From Triglochin maritima (taxonomy: Eukaryota; Streptophyta; Magnoliopsida; Alismatales; Juncaginaceae): a stretch of DNA of 64,000 nt. Where the stretch lies: assembly GCA_963682175.1 (NCBI GenBank), contig OY821777.1, forward strand, positions 3,799,501 through 3,863,500, in the 5' to 3' direction. Positions within the stretch are counted from its first letter, which is position 1, and each line of letters starts with the position of its first letter. Under the pieces are notes generated by a model. The model searched no databases. It was given only the letters and a program-made list of their open reading frames with translations, and was not told where the DNA came from. The translations under genes were made by a program, and so were the position numbers. This document shows, piece by piece, positions 21,432-33,998 of the stretch.

Positions 21432-21452
<21 letters not shown>
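21432..21452 (+). repeat. Homopolymer run T12-G21
   Basis: Twelve T (21420-21431) run directly into 21 G. Such a long G run is rare in plant DNA. It may form a quadruplex or may be a sequencing or assembly error. It lies in the last intron of the PAA1-like gene. Confidence 0.8.
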
Positions 21453-21955
21453 TTAATTGATTCAGGCATTCAAGTAATTTACATTAGCAGGTTTTTTATT
21501 ATCAACACTCTTAAAATAAAATTTTCATGGCAATGTTTTAAAAAAAAAATCTGGCATAGTATTCGATTACTCTCGAAATAACTTTTCCACGGCAATGTTT
21601 ATGGTTAATGCAGCTGCTTGAAGCATTGGAACTGAGTAGACTCACAATGAGGACGATAAAGCAAAATATATTCTGGGCATTTGCATATAACATAGTTGGG
21701 ATTCCTGTGGCTGCCGGGTTGCTTCTGCCAATAACTGTAACAATGCTTACTCCATCCATTGCTGGGGCCCTTATGGGCCTCAGTTCTGTGGGAGTGATGG
21801 CCAATTCTTTGTTATTGAGACTTAAGCTTAATTCAAAGCAAAAGGCTGTATTAAAGTTGCAAGAAGAAGCGAGAGCAAAGCCAGTTTCGGATTTTGTGTT
21901 GGATATTGACAAACAGTTTGGAAACACACCAGGCGCGAAATGGAGAAACACGTGA

Positions 21956-22270
21956 TCTGTAAATGATAGTGGACCGTGATGGCAGTATTCAACTTTGAGT
22001 CAGTATATTAAGGAGATCGGTAGAGAATTATGTGCATCCTAGGTTCTATGGAAGTGAAACTCCCACTTCGGCTTTCTATATTGCGTAGTAGGAAAGAAGA
22101 AGAAAAAAATAAATCCTGTAATGAACTTTTACCGGACAAAAAATATAAAAAAGCTGCAACATGACCAGAAAGATCTAAGGTTAGTTTGATTTGAATATTG
22201 GTAAATTTGCATCTCTCAGAAAGTTATATTAATAATTTTACAATTGGAGCCTCTTAAGCGGAAAAAAAAC
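21956..22270 (+). other. 3' UTR region of PAA1-like gene
   Basis: The sequence follows the TGA and contains AATAAA at 22108-22113, a plausible polyadenylation signal. No further gene is seen before the MITE remnant. Confidence 0.45.
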
Positions 22271-24520
22271 TGAACTGCTAAACATCGTCTGTAAATTACT
22301 TAAATCACCCGTTTGAATTACCACATTGTTCTTTTCTTATTTCTACTTATATATATCTTCATTTCACTCCAACCATCACTCTCACTTCGTCTTCTTAAAA
22401 CTCATCAAAAACAATGTCTCGAAGGTCAAGAAAAGAACCAGTGGATGTCTTGATGTACTCAAATTAGATAAAAAATCTCATTTATTTTAAGTTAACAAAA
22501 ATAAATAAAATGGAGGGGATGTTCCGTAATTTTTTAATATAATAAAAAAAAATTTAAAAATTCGAAATTTAGGAAAAATTTTTTTTTTTTTCCAAAACTA
22601 GTTGGATCGTGGGTGTGACCCGCGATCCGTCGGGCACGGATCGCGGTTCCGTCTCTCCCGCCAAATTTTTTTTTTTGAAAATTTCACGGATCGCGGTTCT
22701 GAACCGCGATCCGTGAATTTTTTTTTTAATATTTTTTTAATTTCTTTATTTCTGTTTTTCTTTTTTATTATAATTATTTTTAATCTTTTTTAAAATCTTT
22801 TTTTTTCAAAATATGTTTTCTAATTTATATTATTTTTTAAAAATTTAAAAATTTGTTTTTAATTTTTTCAAAAATCGACCTCCAAATCACGTCGATAACC
22901 CGACGTATTGAATTGTTAGGGTATTTTATACAATAAAAAAACAAAATTTATTTGTCAGAAAAATAAATTATTTGCAACAAAATATTAAACAAACACTAAA
23001 ACTAATTAAAACAAAAAATTGGTAACGTTGTCGAAAATTCGTAGGGTGTACACACATTACAAACAGTTTTGGAGGTCGATACAGCAAAAAATTAAAAACA
23101 CAATTAAATTTTTTTTAAAAATAATAACAATTACAAAACATATTTTGGAAAGAAATATAATAAAAAAACTTAGTTAAAATGATTTAAAAAAATTCAAAAC
23201 ATGAAACACTACGACTAAAATCCGTGATTTTATTTATTTTCTTTTATTGTTTTTGATTTTTTAGGTTTTCGGTTTTAGTTTTTTTTCTTCTGTTTTTCTT
23301 TTTTATTTTAATTATTTATAATCTTTTTTAAAATCTTTTTTTTTCAAAATATGTTTTCTAATTGATATTATTTATTAAAAAAAATTAATTTTGTTTTTAA
23401 TTTTTTCAAGAAACGACCTCCAAATCACGTCGATAACTCGGCGTGTATTGAATTGTTAGAGTATTTTATACAATATAAAAACAAAATTTCTTAGTTAGAA
23501 TAATAAATTATTTACAACTGAATATTAAACAAACCATAAAACTAATTAAAACAAAAAATTGGTAACGTTGTCAAAAATTCGTAGGGTGTACACACATTAC
23601 AAACATTTTGGAGGTCGATACAGCAAAAAATTAAAAACACAATTCAAAATTTTTAAAAATTAATAACAATTACAAAACATATTTTGAAATATATATATAT
23701 ATATAAAACATAGTTAAAATGATTTGTAAAAAAACAAAACATAAAATCAAAAACAATAAAAGAAAATAAAAAAGTCAAGGATTTTGATTTTTTTAAAATC
23801 GTTTTAACTATGTTTTTTATTATATTTATTTTCAAAATATGTTTTGTAATTGTTATTATTTTTTAAAATTTTTTAATTGTGTTTTTAATTTTTTGCTGTA
23901 TCGACCTCCAAAAATATTTACAATGTGTGTACACCCTACTAATTTTTGATAACGTTTCGAATTTTTTGTTTTAATTAGTTTTAGTGTTTGTTTAATATTC
24001 AGTTGTAAATAATTTATTAATCTGTCTAAAAAAATTATTTTTTTATTGTATAAAATACCCTAACATTTCAGTACGTCGGGTTATCGACGTGATTTAGAGG
24101 TCGATTATTGGAAAAATTAAAAATAATTTTAAAAAATTTAAAAAAATAATATAAATTAGAAAACTTATTTTGAAAAAAAAAGATTTAAAAAAAGATTACA
24201 AATAATTACAATAAAAAATAAAAACAGAAAAAACAAAAAAAAAATCAAAAAATTTTTTTTTTTTGGCGGGAACACGGATCGCGGGTGTGACCCGCGATCC
24301 GTGCTCCACAGATCGCGGGTCACACCTGCGATCCGTGCTCCACGGATCGCGGGTGGGAACCGCGATCCGTGCCCCACGGATCGCGGGTCACACCCGCGAT
24401 CCACCTAGTTTTGGAATTTTTTTTTTTTTTTTCCTAAATTTCGAATTTTTAATTTTTTTTTTATTATATTAAAAAATTACGGGGGATGTTTGCGGGAGCC
24501 CCCCAATGAGAGTTTTTTGG
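22271..24520. mobile_element. Old MITE copy, interrupted by a Mutator-like element
   Basis: The left end (CTAAACATCGTCTGTAAATT at 22278) resembles the terminal repeat of the MITE at 24521. Its internal AAAATAAATAAA...GAGGGGATGTT stretch also matches that MITE's inside. It is split at 22523/24482 by the insertion of the element at 22524-24481. Its own right terminal repeat has been lost or replaced by the neighbouring copy. Confidence 0.6.
22515..24490. mobile_element. Foldback Mutator-like element, copy 1
   Basis: The element spans 22524-24481 (1958 bp) with the 9-bp target duplication GGGGATGTT at 22515-22523 and 24482-24490; this duplication size is typical of Mutator-like elements. The ends are long inverted repeats (CCGTAATTTTTTAATATA at the left) and continue inward through palindromic GGATCGCGGGTGTGACCCG blocks, so the whole element is close to one large palindrome. 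Inside, a block (about 22740-23210) is repeated directly at 23280-23740 and again inverted at 23770-24260. No transposase is encoded, so it is non-autonomous. It is extremely AT-rich except for the GC-rich palindromes near each end. Confidence 0.85.
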
Positions 24521-24866
24521 GGAATTACTAAACATCGTCCAACTATTACTTAAATCGTTCGTCTGAATTACTATCTTGTCATTCATAATCCATTTAATAC
24601 TAATTTCGTCCCGTCTCTTAAACTAAAGCTTCTGTCTCAGTATTTCTCACTCTATCAGTACCAAAATCACGAAAATGTTTGACGAAACGCCTGAATCCAA
24701 TAAAGTAAGTCAAACCCAAAATAAATAAATGAGAGGGACGTCTGGCTGGGACGTCTCCCCTATGGGGGTGACGTCTAACGAAATGAGTATTAAAAAGATT
24801 GTGAATGACAAGATGATAATTCAGACGGACGATTTAAGTAATAGTTGGACGATGTTTAGTAATTCC
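24521..24866. mobile_element. MITE with 70-bp terminal inverted repeats
   Basis: The left repeat 24521-24590 (starting GGAATTACTAAACATCGTCC) is almost perfectly complementary to 24797-24866. Total length is 346 bp with no coding capacity. The flanks are T-rich on the left and A-rich on the right, so the target duplication is unclear and the superfamily is undecided. Confidence 0.75.
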
Positions 24867-25784
24867 AAAAAAAAAAATAGTGTAGAGAACAAACACAAGT
24901 GCTCACGTGTGAGTCTACAAGCACGATTCCTAATTTTGTAACCATATTTTTTTCAAAGCAATGGTTGTGAATTTTTTTCTCTCTCGTAAATTTGTATCAA
25001 TTCTTACTTCATTTTTAAAGTAATGCGCTTTTTTTGCAACAACCTCAAGCTGGTATACGCTTATACATTAGTGAAATTTCTATATCGGCGCAATAAGGTC
25101 TTTCTTATTGAGATTATTAAGTTCCAACGATAGATAAGTCAGAATTTGATATAGACATTTATTTATTTCAATCTACAAATAGTACGGTTATGAAATGAAC
25201 AAATTTAATGACAACAATAACAAAAAAATGATCACTCTTAATATATCATCTGCATTTCCAAAAACTAATACAAGTTAGATGGTGAAATTTCAACCCTTAA
25301 CACAATTACCCCAAATTATGTAATTTAGCCATAGTTTTAAAAAAAGTGATACATTTTCCCTTTAAATAAATAGAAAATCTTTAAATTTACCTTACACAAG
25401 TTTGACCATTACAAGAGAAATAGAAGGATAACATAAAACAATAAACAAAAATCATACTTGTATCTATAATGAGATCGAAACTCATCACTTTTGAAAAATC
25501 TCAATACCAGCAAACCACTTACTACGACTTTATTCTTTCTCGAAAAGAAAAGCACAAAACCAAAAAGATTTAAAATCAAAATCCCAAAATCCACAGGCTA
25601 AAAACCAAAAAATCCCCTTCTCTCACCTTCCCAATACTCATTTCTCCCCCGTCCCCACCCATCCAATTCCTTTCTTCCATCCCACCATTCCAGCTCTTCC
25701 AAGCTCCAAACACCAAAAAAACCTCCCAAAATCGTTTCCATTCCGATCCCCCCCCCAAACCCTCCCCGATCCAGATCCGCCCCG
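24867..25784. other. Intergenic, KUP7-like promoter and 5' UTR
   Basis: The stretch is AT-rich up to about 25590, then pyrimidine-rich (CCCC and TCTC tracts) just before the ATG at 25785, as in many plant 5' UTRs. No gene is seen. Confidence 0.4.
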
Positions 25785-28700
25785 ATGTCGGAGGGATCGG
25801 AGCGGGAGAACGGGAGCAGCAACCTCCCCAAGATGGACTCCACCGAGTCGAGGTGGGTCTCCCGGGACGAGGAGGACGACGACTCCGACGACGACGCGAG
25901 GCGCAGGGCCGGGGTTGAGTCCGAGGACGACGAGGACGCCGAGCCGAGGCTCGTCAGGACTGGTCCCAGGATCGACTCGTTCGATGTTGAGGCGCTCGAG
26001 GTTCCCGGAGCTCAGAGGAACGAGTATGAGGTTCGTGATTTGCCTTTTGCTCGGTTGGTTTCGGAGATTTGTCGACAAGGTTGGTTTTTGAGAGGTGGTT
26101 AGTGTTTGGTTTGTGCTTTATTGGAGTGCGAGATGACCGTCAGCGTGAGGGGAGTGAAATAGATTGTGATTTATGAAGTAGAAATAGTGTGATTTTTTTG
26201 TTTTTGTGTGTGTATTGGAGTTGCCATTGCTGAATGTGTTGGCTTGTAAAACTATCTAATATCTATGGCTAGGAAAATTGTTAGTCTTCTTATTTGAAAG
26301 ATATGGATGGTTGTGATCAAAATTGTACGACAATTAAGAGTTTGGATTATCTGAAAGGACTAGGAAAAATAGTGAAGATGGTTTGTTATTTACATGGCAC
26401 TATATAATTAGTATGGAATACATATTAACCTGCTCGCAGTGGGAACTGCACAGTCGTTTTTGTCATCATTTAGAGCAAATTTTGTTAGAAGTATGTGAAC
26501 AGGGAAAGAATAAAACCAACTACGCTGCTCACAGGTAGGAAGAGGTCAAAAAAGAAAATTGTAGGAAAATACAAAACAGAAGCCGATAAGCCATGGCTGG
26601 CTATCTTGGTTAATGTTTGGTTTTTTGCTTAATTGGAGCAGGAGGTGGCCGTCAGGGGAGTAAATTTGATTTTGAAGTAGTTCATTAAAAGAAAATTTCA
26701 TTAGAAGTGGAAAAGTATGTACATGGGAAAACCTAAAAAAACGAGACTGCCCACTAGAAGTAGAAAACAGGTCAGGAAAAGCAAAGGTAGGAAAATACTG
26801 ACCTAATGCCAGGAAAACTGCCAATACACCCAAATTAGAACTGCATGTTCATTTTCTGATCAGAGAAGTGGAGAACTGCATGTTCATTTGATCGAACACA
26901 TAATCATATAGCTTCTTCGGTGACTTTGAGATTTTTCCTTAAGTGAGTAAGTTGCCATATAATCCATTGTGTGGCCACATATTTGAACAATGACTTCAGT
27001 GATCAATTCGACTATTGTTGTGCTATTCTTAATTCGTAAGACTAAGTGTGATGCAAAACCATCGGTCATAAAAAAATGATGCAAAACAAACCACCATTTT
27101 TTAATCTGTTGCAAGAATGAGGGGAGATAGTAAATCTTCTGATGTGAGATATTTATGTCCCAGGTGTTGAGGTTGGAGAGCATTGACCATGTCAGTATTT
27201 CTTGGTTTGTTGTGAACCACTAGGGGATTTTTTTAGCATTTATGGCTCACAAAGCACCTCCATCTTGGTTCATTGTCCTTGGAAGCTTGACACTCTATAC
27301 CAACTTCCATGCCACTCCTTCATGGCCTAATTCATTAGCTGTTGAATTCCCTTGTTTGAGGTTTTGGAATTTACCCACTGCATTCCTTTCTAGCCTGGCA
27401 CGCCAGTGGTTGGTGGTGGTAGCCCTTCCTTGCCGTTTCACCTGCCAGTATTTGTGCTCAAGTCATTTGGTTTGCCTTCTTACCTCTTGGTATGCAATGC
27501 AGACCTAGGAGACTTCAATGTCAAATGTCATACTCAAATGCACCATTAATTTTCCCCCTTATCCTGTTCAGATAACAGCATCAAGGTGTTGACATCTTAT
27601 TTGGTCTGTTTTGCAATAATATCTTGAACAATTAAGGTTATGAAACTCGAAGATTGAATGTTCTGCACATGGTGGTCTGTATATAAAAAGATGTAGATGC
27701 TAATATACTGCCTAAAGATTTACATATTTACTGCAGGTGCTTACTTTTGACAGGAAGGTTGTCCTTGCTCTTCAAACATTAGGAGTTGTATTTGGTGATG
27801 TTGGAATAAGTCCACTGTATACTTTTGATGTGATGCTCAAAAGGGCCCCTATTAGAGGAGACGATGACATTATTGGAGCCCTTTCTCTTGTCTTGTACAC
27901 TTTGATTTTGATACCTCTAATCAAGTATGTCCTGGTTGTACTCTGGGCTAATGACGATGGTGAAGGTATGCTATTGTTTTTGTCACGTACCTTACCAAAT
28001 AAACCTTCTCAAAATTGTTGACATGGATTCTTATTGCAATATATTTTTGCCATGAATAAAACTTGCAGGTGGTACATTTGCTTTGTATTCTTTGATCTGT
28101 AGGAATGCAAAGGCTAGCCTTCTACCGAACCAGTTACCATCAGATGCTAGAATATCAAGTTTCAGGCTAAAGGTCCCTTCACCAGAGCTTGAGCGATCCT
28201 TAAAGATCAAAGAGCGCCTTGAAACATCACTAACACTGAAAAAACTGCTTCTGATGTTGGTGCTATTTGGTACTTCAATGGTTATAGCAGATGGGGTCAT
28301 TACGCCAGCTATGTCAGGTTTTTGCTTCCTGCTACAAGTTTTTAATGTTAAAAGGCACTTCTGTTCATGCATACTTATGTCTTTTAATTTTCTTCATGTT
28401 TTAAAATGCAGTCATGTCCGCGGTTAGCGGTCTGAGGGTTGGAATTGATGCTGTCCAGCAAGGTATTCTCTTTGAACTTCAAATCTCTTAGTCTGGGGAT
28501 AAGATCTAGAGAATAAAATAGGAAACAGAAATTACCTGATTTTTGGTAGTTTGAGATTGCATTAGTGAAGATCAATCATGGCATACAAGATTCCTGAAAT
28601 AATTGTTAAATCAGATATCAGAAAGGGTGAATTGAAATATATGTCTAATTCATTTTGGATATGTTTTATCGTGGTTGTGTGGATGTCAATCTACAATGCA

Positions 28701-31700
28701 TTTACAAACCTATGATTATAACCTATTAATTGTCTTCTGATAACGACATATTTGCCTTGTTCAATTTGTTGGACTTAAGAAATCCATCACGTTATGGGTA
28801 AGGATGTGAACTAGGGCTGTGGCTTGTAGGGTCCTCAAAACAAGTTAAGTTGCTTAAGTGGCGCTTTTTGTGTTTTATGTGGGTCTTATTTGAGCCATCT
28901 GAATCTTGAGTAGGTTTGGGTATTTCAAAGCTTGTCAAATTGTGTTCACCTTGATGCAACTTGTCGATCTATCATGACTTGATTTCGATCAGCTTGGGCT
29001 TGATCTTCTAAACATGTAATTTATCTAACTCTTAACACTTTATAGAAAATAATTTCAGTTCTACTACCCTTGCTATCTGTCTTGATTTCAAAGACAATGT
29101 CGATGGTGAGCGTAGTGCAAGAGAGAGATCTCCATTTAGGGATCATACTTTACTCAAACATTCATCGTGGCATTGTCTTTTGTGATACCTTGATGCTTTA
29201 GTGCACTTCAGCAATTTAGTTTTACCTCAATATCGAAATTCAATTTTTTTGCCTCTTTGCCTTCTATGATCCTTTATTTTATTTTCTCTTTGCTTCTTTA
29301 AAAAAGTCCCTCAAGCTCTATGGTCATTGGCATTCATTTTCATGACTTCGGCATTGGTATTTGATGCTGGTTTGGTTGTTTATCTGGCATGGACGTATCT
29401 AAGATATGTAAGAAAATGATTAGGATACACAGAAGAAACAACTTAGAGATACATTATATATGTTGGAATGTGTCGTTGAATGCATGGTGTATACACCCCC
29501 TTTTATCCAATATTTCAATTGCAACTCTTTGAAGGTTTTTCCTGTGAATCTCAGTAAATTGACATGCTATACGAGAAATATCATATGAACAAAAAAAATT
29601 GTTTCATTTTCAGCTCCTTTCCACGCAGACATGCCATAAGTTTTGTTGTTGTTTTGACTTTTAAAGACTGTCAGTCTGTGACTGGCTCTGATCAATTTGT
29701 TATGGTTCTTCCCATTATAGGATGACTTTCCCTGCAAATAGAAATAGTCTGTTCTTTTGCATGAAATTTGACTATATACTACTTCATTGGCATCATTCAA
29801 TTTTATTAAATCTTTCCTCCAAATGTACAGAGCACGTGGTGATGGTATCAGTTGCTGTCCTTATTGTCTTGTTCAGTGTTCAGAGATTTGGAACCAGCAA
29901 AGTTGGTCTTGTAGTGGGCCCTGCTCTGCTGATATGGTTTTGCTCTCTGGGGGGAATTGGCATCTATAATCTCCTCAAATATGACACAAGAGTTTTGAGA
30001 GCGTTCAATCCTTTACACACCTTCTATTTCTTCAAGAGAAATTCAGCTCAAGCTTGGGTTGCCCTAGGTGGTTGTCTTCTATGTGTGACAGGTTAGTTAT
30101 TGGAGTTAAAGTTTGAATCAACCAAATCAGTTCAGATTGAATATGCAGCTACTAGCATGTTGAGTCTTTCCCCTAAATTTCGTCCATGCATTTTCTTGAA
30201 CTTCAGATATTAGATATTCATGTTTCTAAAAATATATCTTTGTTGTGAAGCAGAAAAATAAACATCATAAGTTTTCATCTTTTGATCCTTGGGGTTTGAT
30301 TCCTGAGTATAACTAGATGTTATCTAGTTCATCTTTATGATATCATATGAAGCAATGAAGATGATTTACATTGCAGGATCCGAGGCGATGTTTGCAGATC
30401 TTTGTTACTTCTCAGTCAGATCAGTGCAGGTTATTATTTGTTTGTGGTATTTATTTCTTGGATGCTGCACATGCATGTTATTTTATTCACTTTTAATATA
30501 TCATTTCTGCTTGTGCAGCTTACTTTTGTGTTACTTGTTTTGCCATGCCTCTTGCTGGGATACCTTGGTCAAGCTGCATACCTTATTGAAAATTATGCTG
30601 AATCTGAGCAAGTTTTCTTTTCTTCAGTTCCACGTAAGTTGGCAGAGTGCTACCTTAGTGACTTTTTACCTCTTCCCTTTGCATCGTATTTCATTATAAG
30701 TTTGTGTCAATTGTTTGGGCCTTCTTTGGACACAATATAGTGAAAACATTTTCTTGTTGATAACTTTAAATTCTAAATTTTGAAACTTCGTTTTTTTTTC
30801 TTGATTCATTCTTAAACCATATTCTGTTTTGTTTCAATAACTATTGGGATGACGACGACGATGATGATTTCTTGTAATTTTACTGCAGAAGGTGTTTTCT
30901 GGCCAGTTGTGCTTATAGCGAATATAGCTGCACTAATCGCTAGTCGTACAATGACAACAGCAACATTTTCATGCATAAAGCAGTCAACAGCACTTGGCTG
31001 TTTTCCTCGTCTTAAAATCATCCATACCTCTAGGAAGTTCATGGGTCAAATATACATTCCAGTTGTAAACTGGTTTCTGTTGGTATTCTGTCTGGGATTT
31101 GTCACTACTTTTGGAACCACTAGAGAGATTGGAAATGCATATGGTAAGCATGATCTTAATTCGAATTTTAAACTATTTAGTTATTTATAATGAACATCTC
31201 TTTTGTAATTTATGTTTGCAGTTTAACATAACTGGAATAAGTTTGCAGGATATGGTAGATTATGTTACTGCACAAATAAATCAGTTTGCATAGGGCAGTG
31301 GAAATTGTCTTCTCGATAATCAGGGATTTCTTTTGGAGGCAAAGTTACCTGTTTTAGTTTATCTTCTATATTTATCAAGATACAATATAATTCGGATAAC
31401 AATTTCAAGAGTAATCTGCAAACACAAATATCATTTACTCAAATTTTGTCATTGAAAAGGAAATGTCAGTGATGTAGCATGAAATCTGTTAGCAGAACTT
31501 TAACTTTGTGGTATATTTTTTTTGTATAAATGATAGGGTTAATTTTAATTAAAGGTGGATTGCATAACCTCATCCATCAGACCACGGGTTACTACGGGGG
31601 TGGGGATCGAACCCACGTCCTATCCCCAGATAGAACTTGGACCAGCTGGGATACACATCTTGTGGTAGTTATAGTGGGCCATGTTCATCTTGGCATATCT

Positions 31701-33998
31701 CAATAGTATGTGGTGATAGGAGGAGGTTTCAGGTACTTCCGTACTTGATCATACTGAATCGCGTTCCAAGTACTTGGCAGAATGTGAAGAACTCTTGTTT
31801 TACATTGTTAGATCACATCACTAGAATCAGCTATTGCCTTGTTGTCATTTAAACTTGAAGTTTAAGCTTCAAGCTTCTAATCTTGATTATGTATTAGGAA
31901 ATTATTTACAATAGCATCACTCATAAGCAAAATGTATGATAATAAAAGCTACCTGCAGCACTGGAAGTGATACTGATGCACTACCGATAAAAAAAAGAAA
32001 AACAAAGAAAGTGGTACCGAGTCACTAGATACGGAATGTAATGTGTTAACTTTGCATTTACGTTAAGTGCCATTGTTTATTGTTGAAAGTGGTACTTGAA
32101 AATTATAAAATGGATTTATTGTTTCACACAGAGAATGGTCCTTCATGAATTATTTCCAAATAGACCATTGTCTTGTGTGTTTCTTGGTCACCAGATACTG
32201 TTGTTGGTACTAAAATGAGATGAGCTATTCTTGACACTTTTACTTTGTTATCTTGACTTTAAATATAAGGAACCTCCTTATATTTCAAATGCTCTGTCAA
32301 GCTAGTTCATCATATCCTGATTCATAATCCTTTTCTTGCAGTCATCACCGAAATTGGGGTAATGATGACAACAACAATTCTAGTGACTATTATTATGCTC
32401 ATGATATGGCAGATTAACATCATCCTCGTGTTGAGCTTTCTTTTCTTCTTCCTCGGCTTGGAGATGATTTTCTTCTCTTCCGTCTTGGGAAGTGTGGCAG
32501 ATGGTAGCTGGGTATTGCTGGTCTTTGCAGCAGCATTGTTTTTCATAATGTACATATGGAATTATGGGAGCAAACTCAAGTATGAGACTGAAGTTAAACA
32601 AAAACTTTCAATGGATTTGTTGAAGGGATTGGGTTGCAATCTTGGTACTATTAGAGCTCCCGGCATTGGTTTGGTTTACAATGAACTTGTCAAAGGAATT
32701 CCAGCAATCTTTGGCCATTTCCTCACGAGCCTGCCAGCTATTCACTCAATGATCATATTCGTGTGTATAAAATATGTTCCAGTACCAATGGTACCTCAGA
32801 ACGAGAGGTTTCTGTTCCGCCGAGTTTGTCCAAAGAGCTATCACATGTTCCGATGTATTGCAAGGTTTGTTTATATTCAAGACTTATTTTAAATATTATA
32901 AAAGCCATGGACTCTGAGTCTCTTGACTTATTTTAGTTCGTGATTATCCATTATAAAATTCCAATGTCTGGCATCATTTTTCCTGTTGCTAAGCAGTTGG
33001 TTAAGCCACCTCAAGTTCACTTTTCCTTACTGATTGATTGGACTTTAAATAATGTGGTGAAAATTTGGTCTCAACTAGGTTTCTGAGTTGGGTTTCACTT
33101 TTATTGTCTTGCATCTTTTTTTAGTCATGATTATGCTTCACAAGTTCACATCTCTTGTTTTTCATGTGATTCTCCTCTTTCTTTGACTTCAATCGTTTAC
33201 CCAAAATAGGAGCATCGATCACTCTTGGAATAGTTATGAAATTATGTTGTCATTTTATGTCTATTCGGTTAATATCTTCAGTTGAAATTTTAACAATTTA
33301 GAAGATCTACCACTTCATTAAACTTGCTAGAATTTTGTAGTCTGGGGATCTTTGTAGGAATTGTAGCTGGTGCTATTTCACTTGATTAAAATTTGGTACA
33401 TTGACGATCATTAGGTTGTGTTTCCTCAACTCCACCTTGTATGGTGTATGCTATTGCTAACATTGCCCCCAACAGGTATGGCTACAAAGATATAAGGAAA
33501 GAAAACCATCAAGCCTTCCAACAGCTTTTAATTGAGAGCCTCGAGAAATTTATCCGAAGAGAAGCCCAAGAGCGCTCATTAGAGAGTGATGAGGATGGTG
33601 AAAATGATACTGAGGAAGTGGAGTCATACTCAAGATTTTGTGTTGGTCCAAATGGCAGACTTTATTCCCTTGATGTTCCTCTTTTGGCTGAATATAGATC
33701 GCACACAAAAACATCTGCAGCAAGCACCTCGCTTCAAGAAACTACAGGTGAGATAACTCTTGATGCAGCTGAAACCCTCGAGAGGGAGCTCTCGTTTATT
33801 CACAGAGCCAAAGATTCTGGAGTTGTTTACCTACTTGGCCATGGCGATATCAGGGCAAGAAAGGATTCATGGTTCATCAAGAAGCTAGTCATAAATTACT
33901 TCTATGCGTTCTTGAGAAGGAACTGTCGCAGGGGGACTGCTAATCTGAGCGTGCCTCACACAAACTTAATGCAGGTTGGTATGACATACATGGTGTGA
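25785..33998 (+). CDS. KT/HAK/KUP potassium transporter, KUP7-like
   Basis: This gene encodes a high-affinity-type K+ transporter of the plasma membrane, related to Arabidopsis KUP7/POT7 (known for root K+ uptake and xylem loading). Ten exons join in frame to 834 residues: 25785-26030, 27737-27965, 28069-28317, 28412-28462, 29831-30091, 30377-30429, 30519-30633, 30889-31143, 32342-32864 and 33476-33998. All have AG acceptors and GT donors. The N-terminus is acidic (EEDDDSDDD), followed by RTGPRIDSFDVEALEVPGA, then the transmembrane core with GVVFGDVGISPLYTF (the family signature), IKYVLVVLWANDDGEGGTFA and ASRTMTTATFSCIKQS. The C-terminus has GVVYLLGHGDIRARKDS and ends LMQVGMTYMV. The length compares with about 858 in Arabidopsis KUP7; KUP12 ends similarly, so the symbol is left open. 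No lesions are seen. Confidence 0.93.
31557..31660 (-). mobile_element. SINE-like fragment (tRNA-derived head)
   Basis: On the minus strand this stretch has a box-A-like CCCAGCTGGTCCAAGTT (about 31635-31652) and a box-B-like GGTTCGATCC (about 31603-31612), spaced as in RNA polymerase III promoters. The following GTAGTAACCCGTGGTC region and a low-complexity tail fit a plant SINE. It lies in intron 8 of the KUP7-like gene; no target duplication was identified. Confidence 0.5.

Larger units (their letters stand above)
13007..21955 (+). pseudogene. PAA1/HMA6-like chloroplast Cu-ATPase, middle missing
   Basis: PAA1 imports Cu(I) across the chloroplast envelope. Visible exons: 13007-13345 (transit-peptide-like Ser/Pro/His/Arg-rich N-terminus ending IVLDVG), 13418-13471 (GMLCGGC metal-binding loop, Thr changed to Leu, both Cys kept), 15165-15318 (end of the metal-binding domain, CGFKANIR, followed by a GC donor), 17372-17611 (VYVGVDNTLAG, GVYMLSGDKK), 18818-19018 (LSGVKPDEKK, MVGDGINDAAAL) and 21614-21955 (last two helices, stop TGA). 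These match PAA1 more closely than PAA2. Between 15318 and 17372 roughly 500 residues of the family are absent: helices 1-6, the TGE loop and the DKTGT phosphorylation site. Exon phases across the gap do not fit (phase 1 then 0). An HGV reading at 17374 lies in another frame from the next residues, hinting at a frameshift. The gene cannot make a working pump as seen; an assembly deletion is the alternative. Confidence 0.75.
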
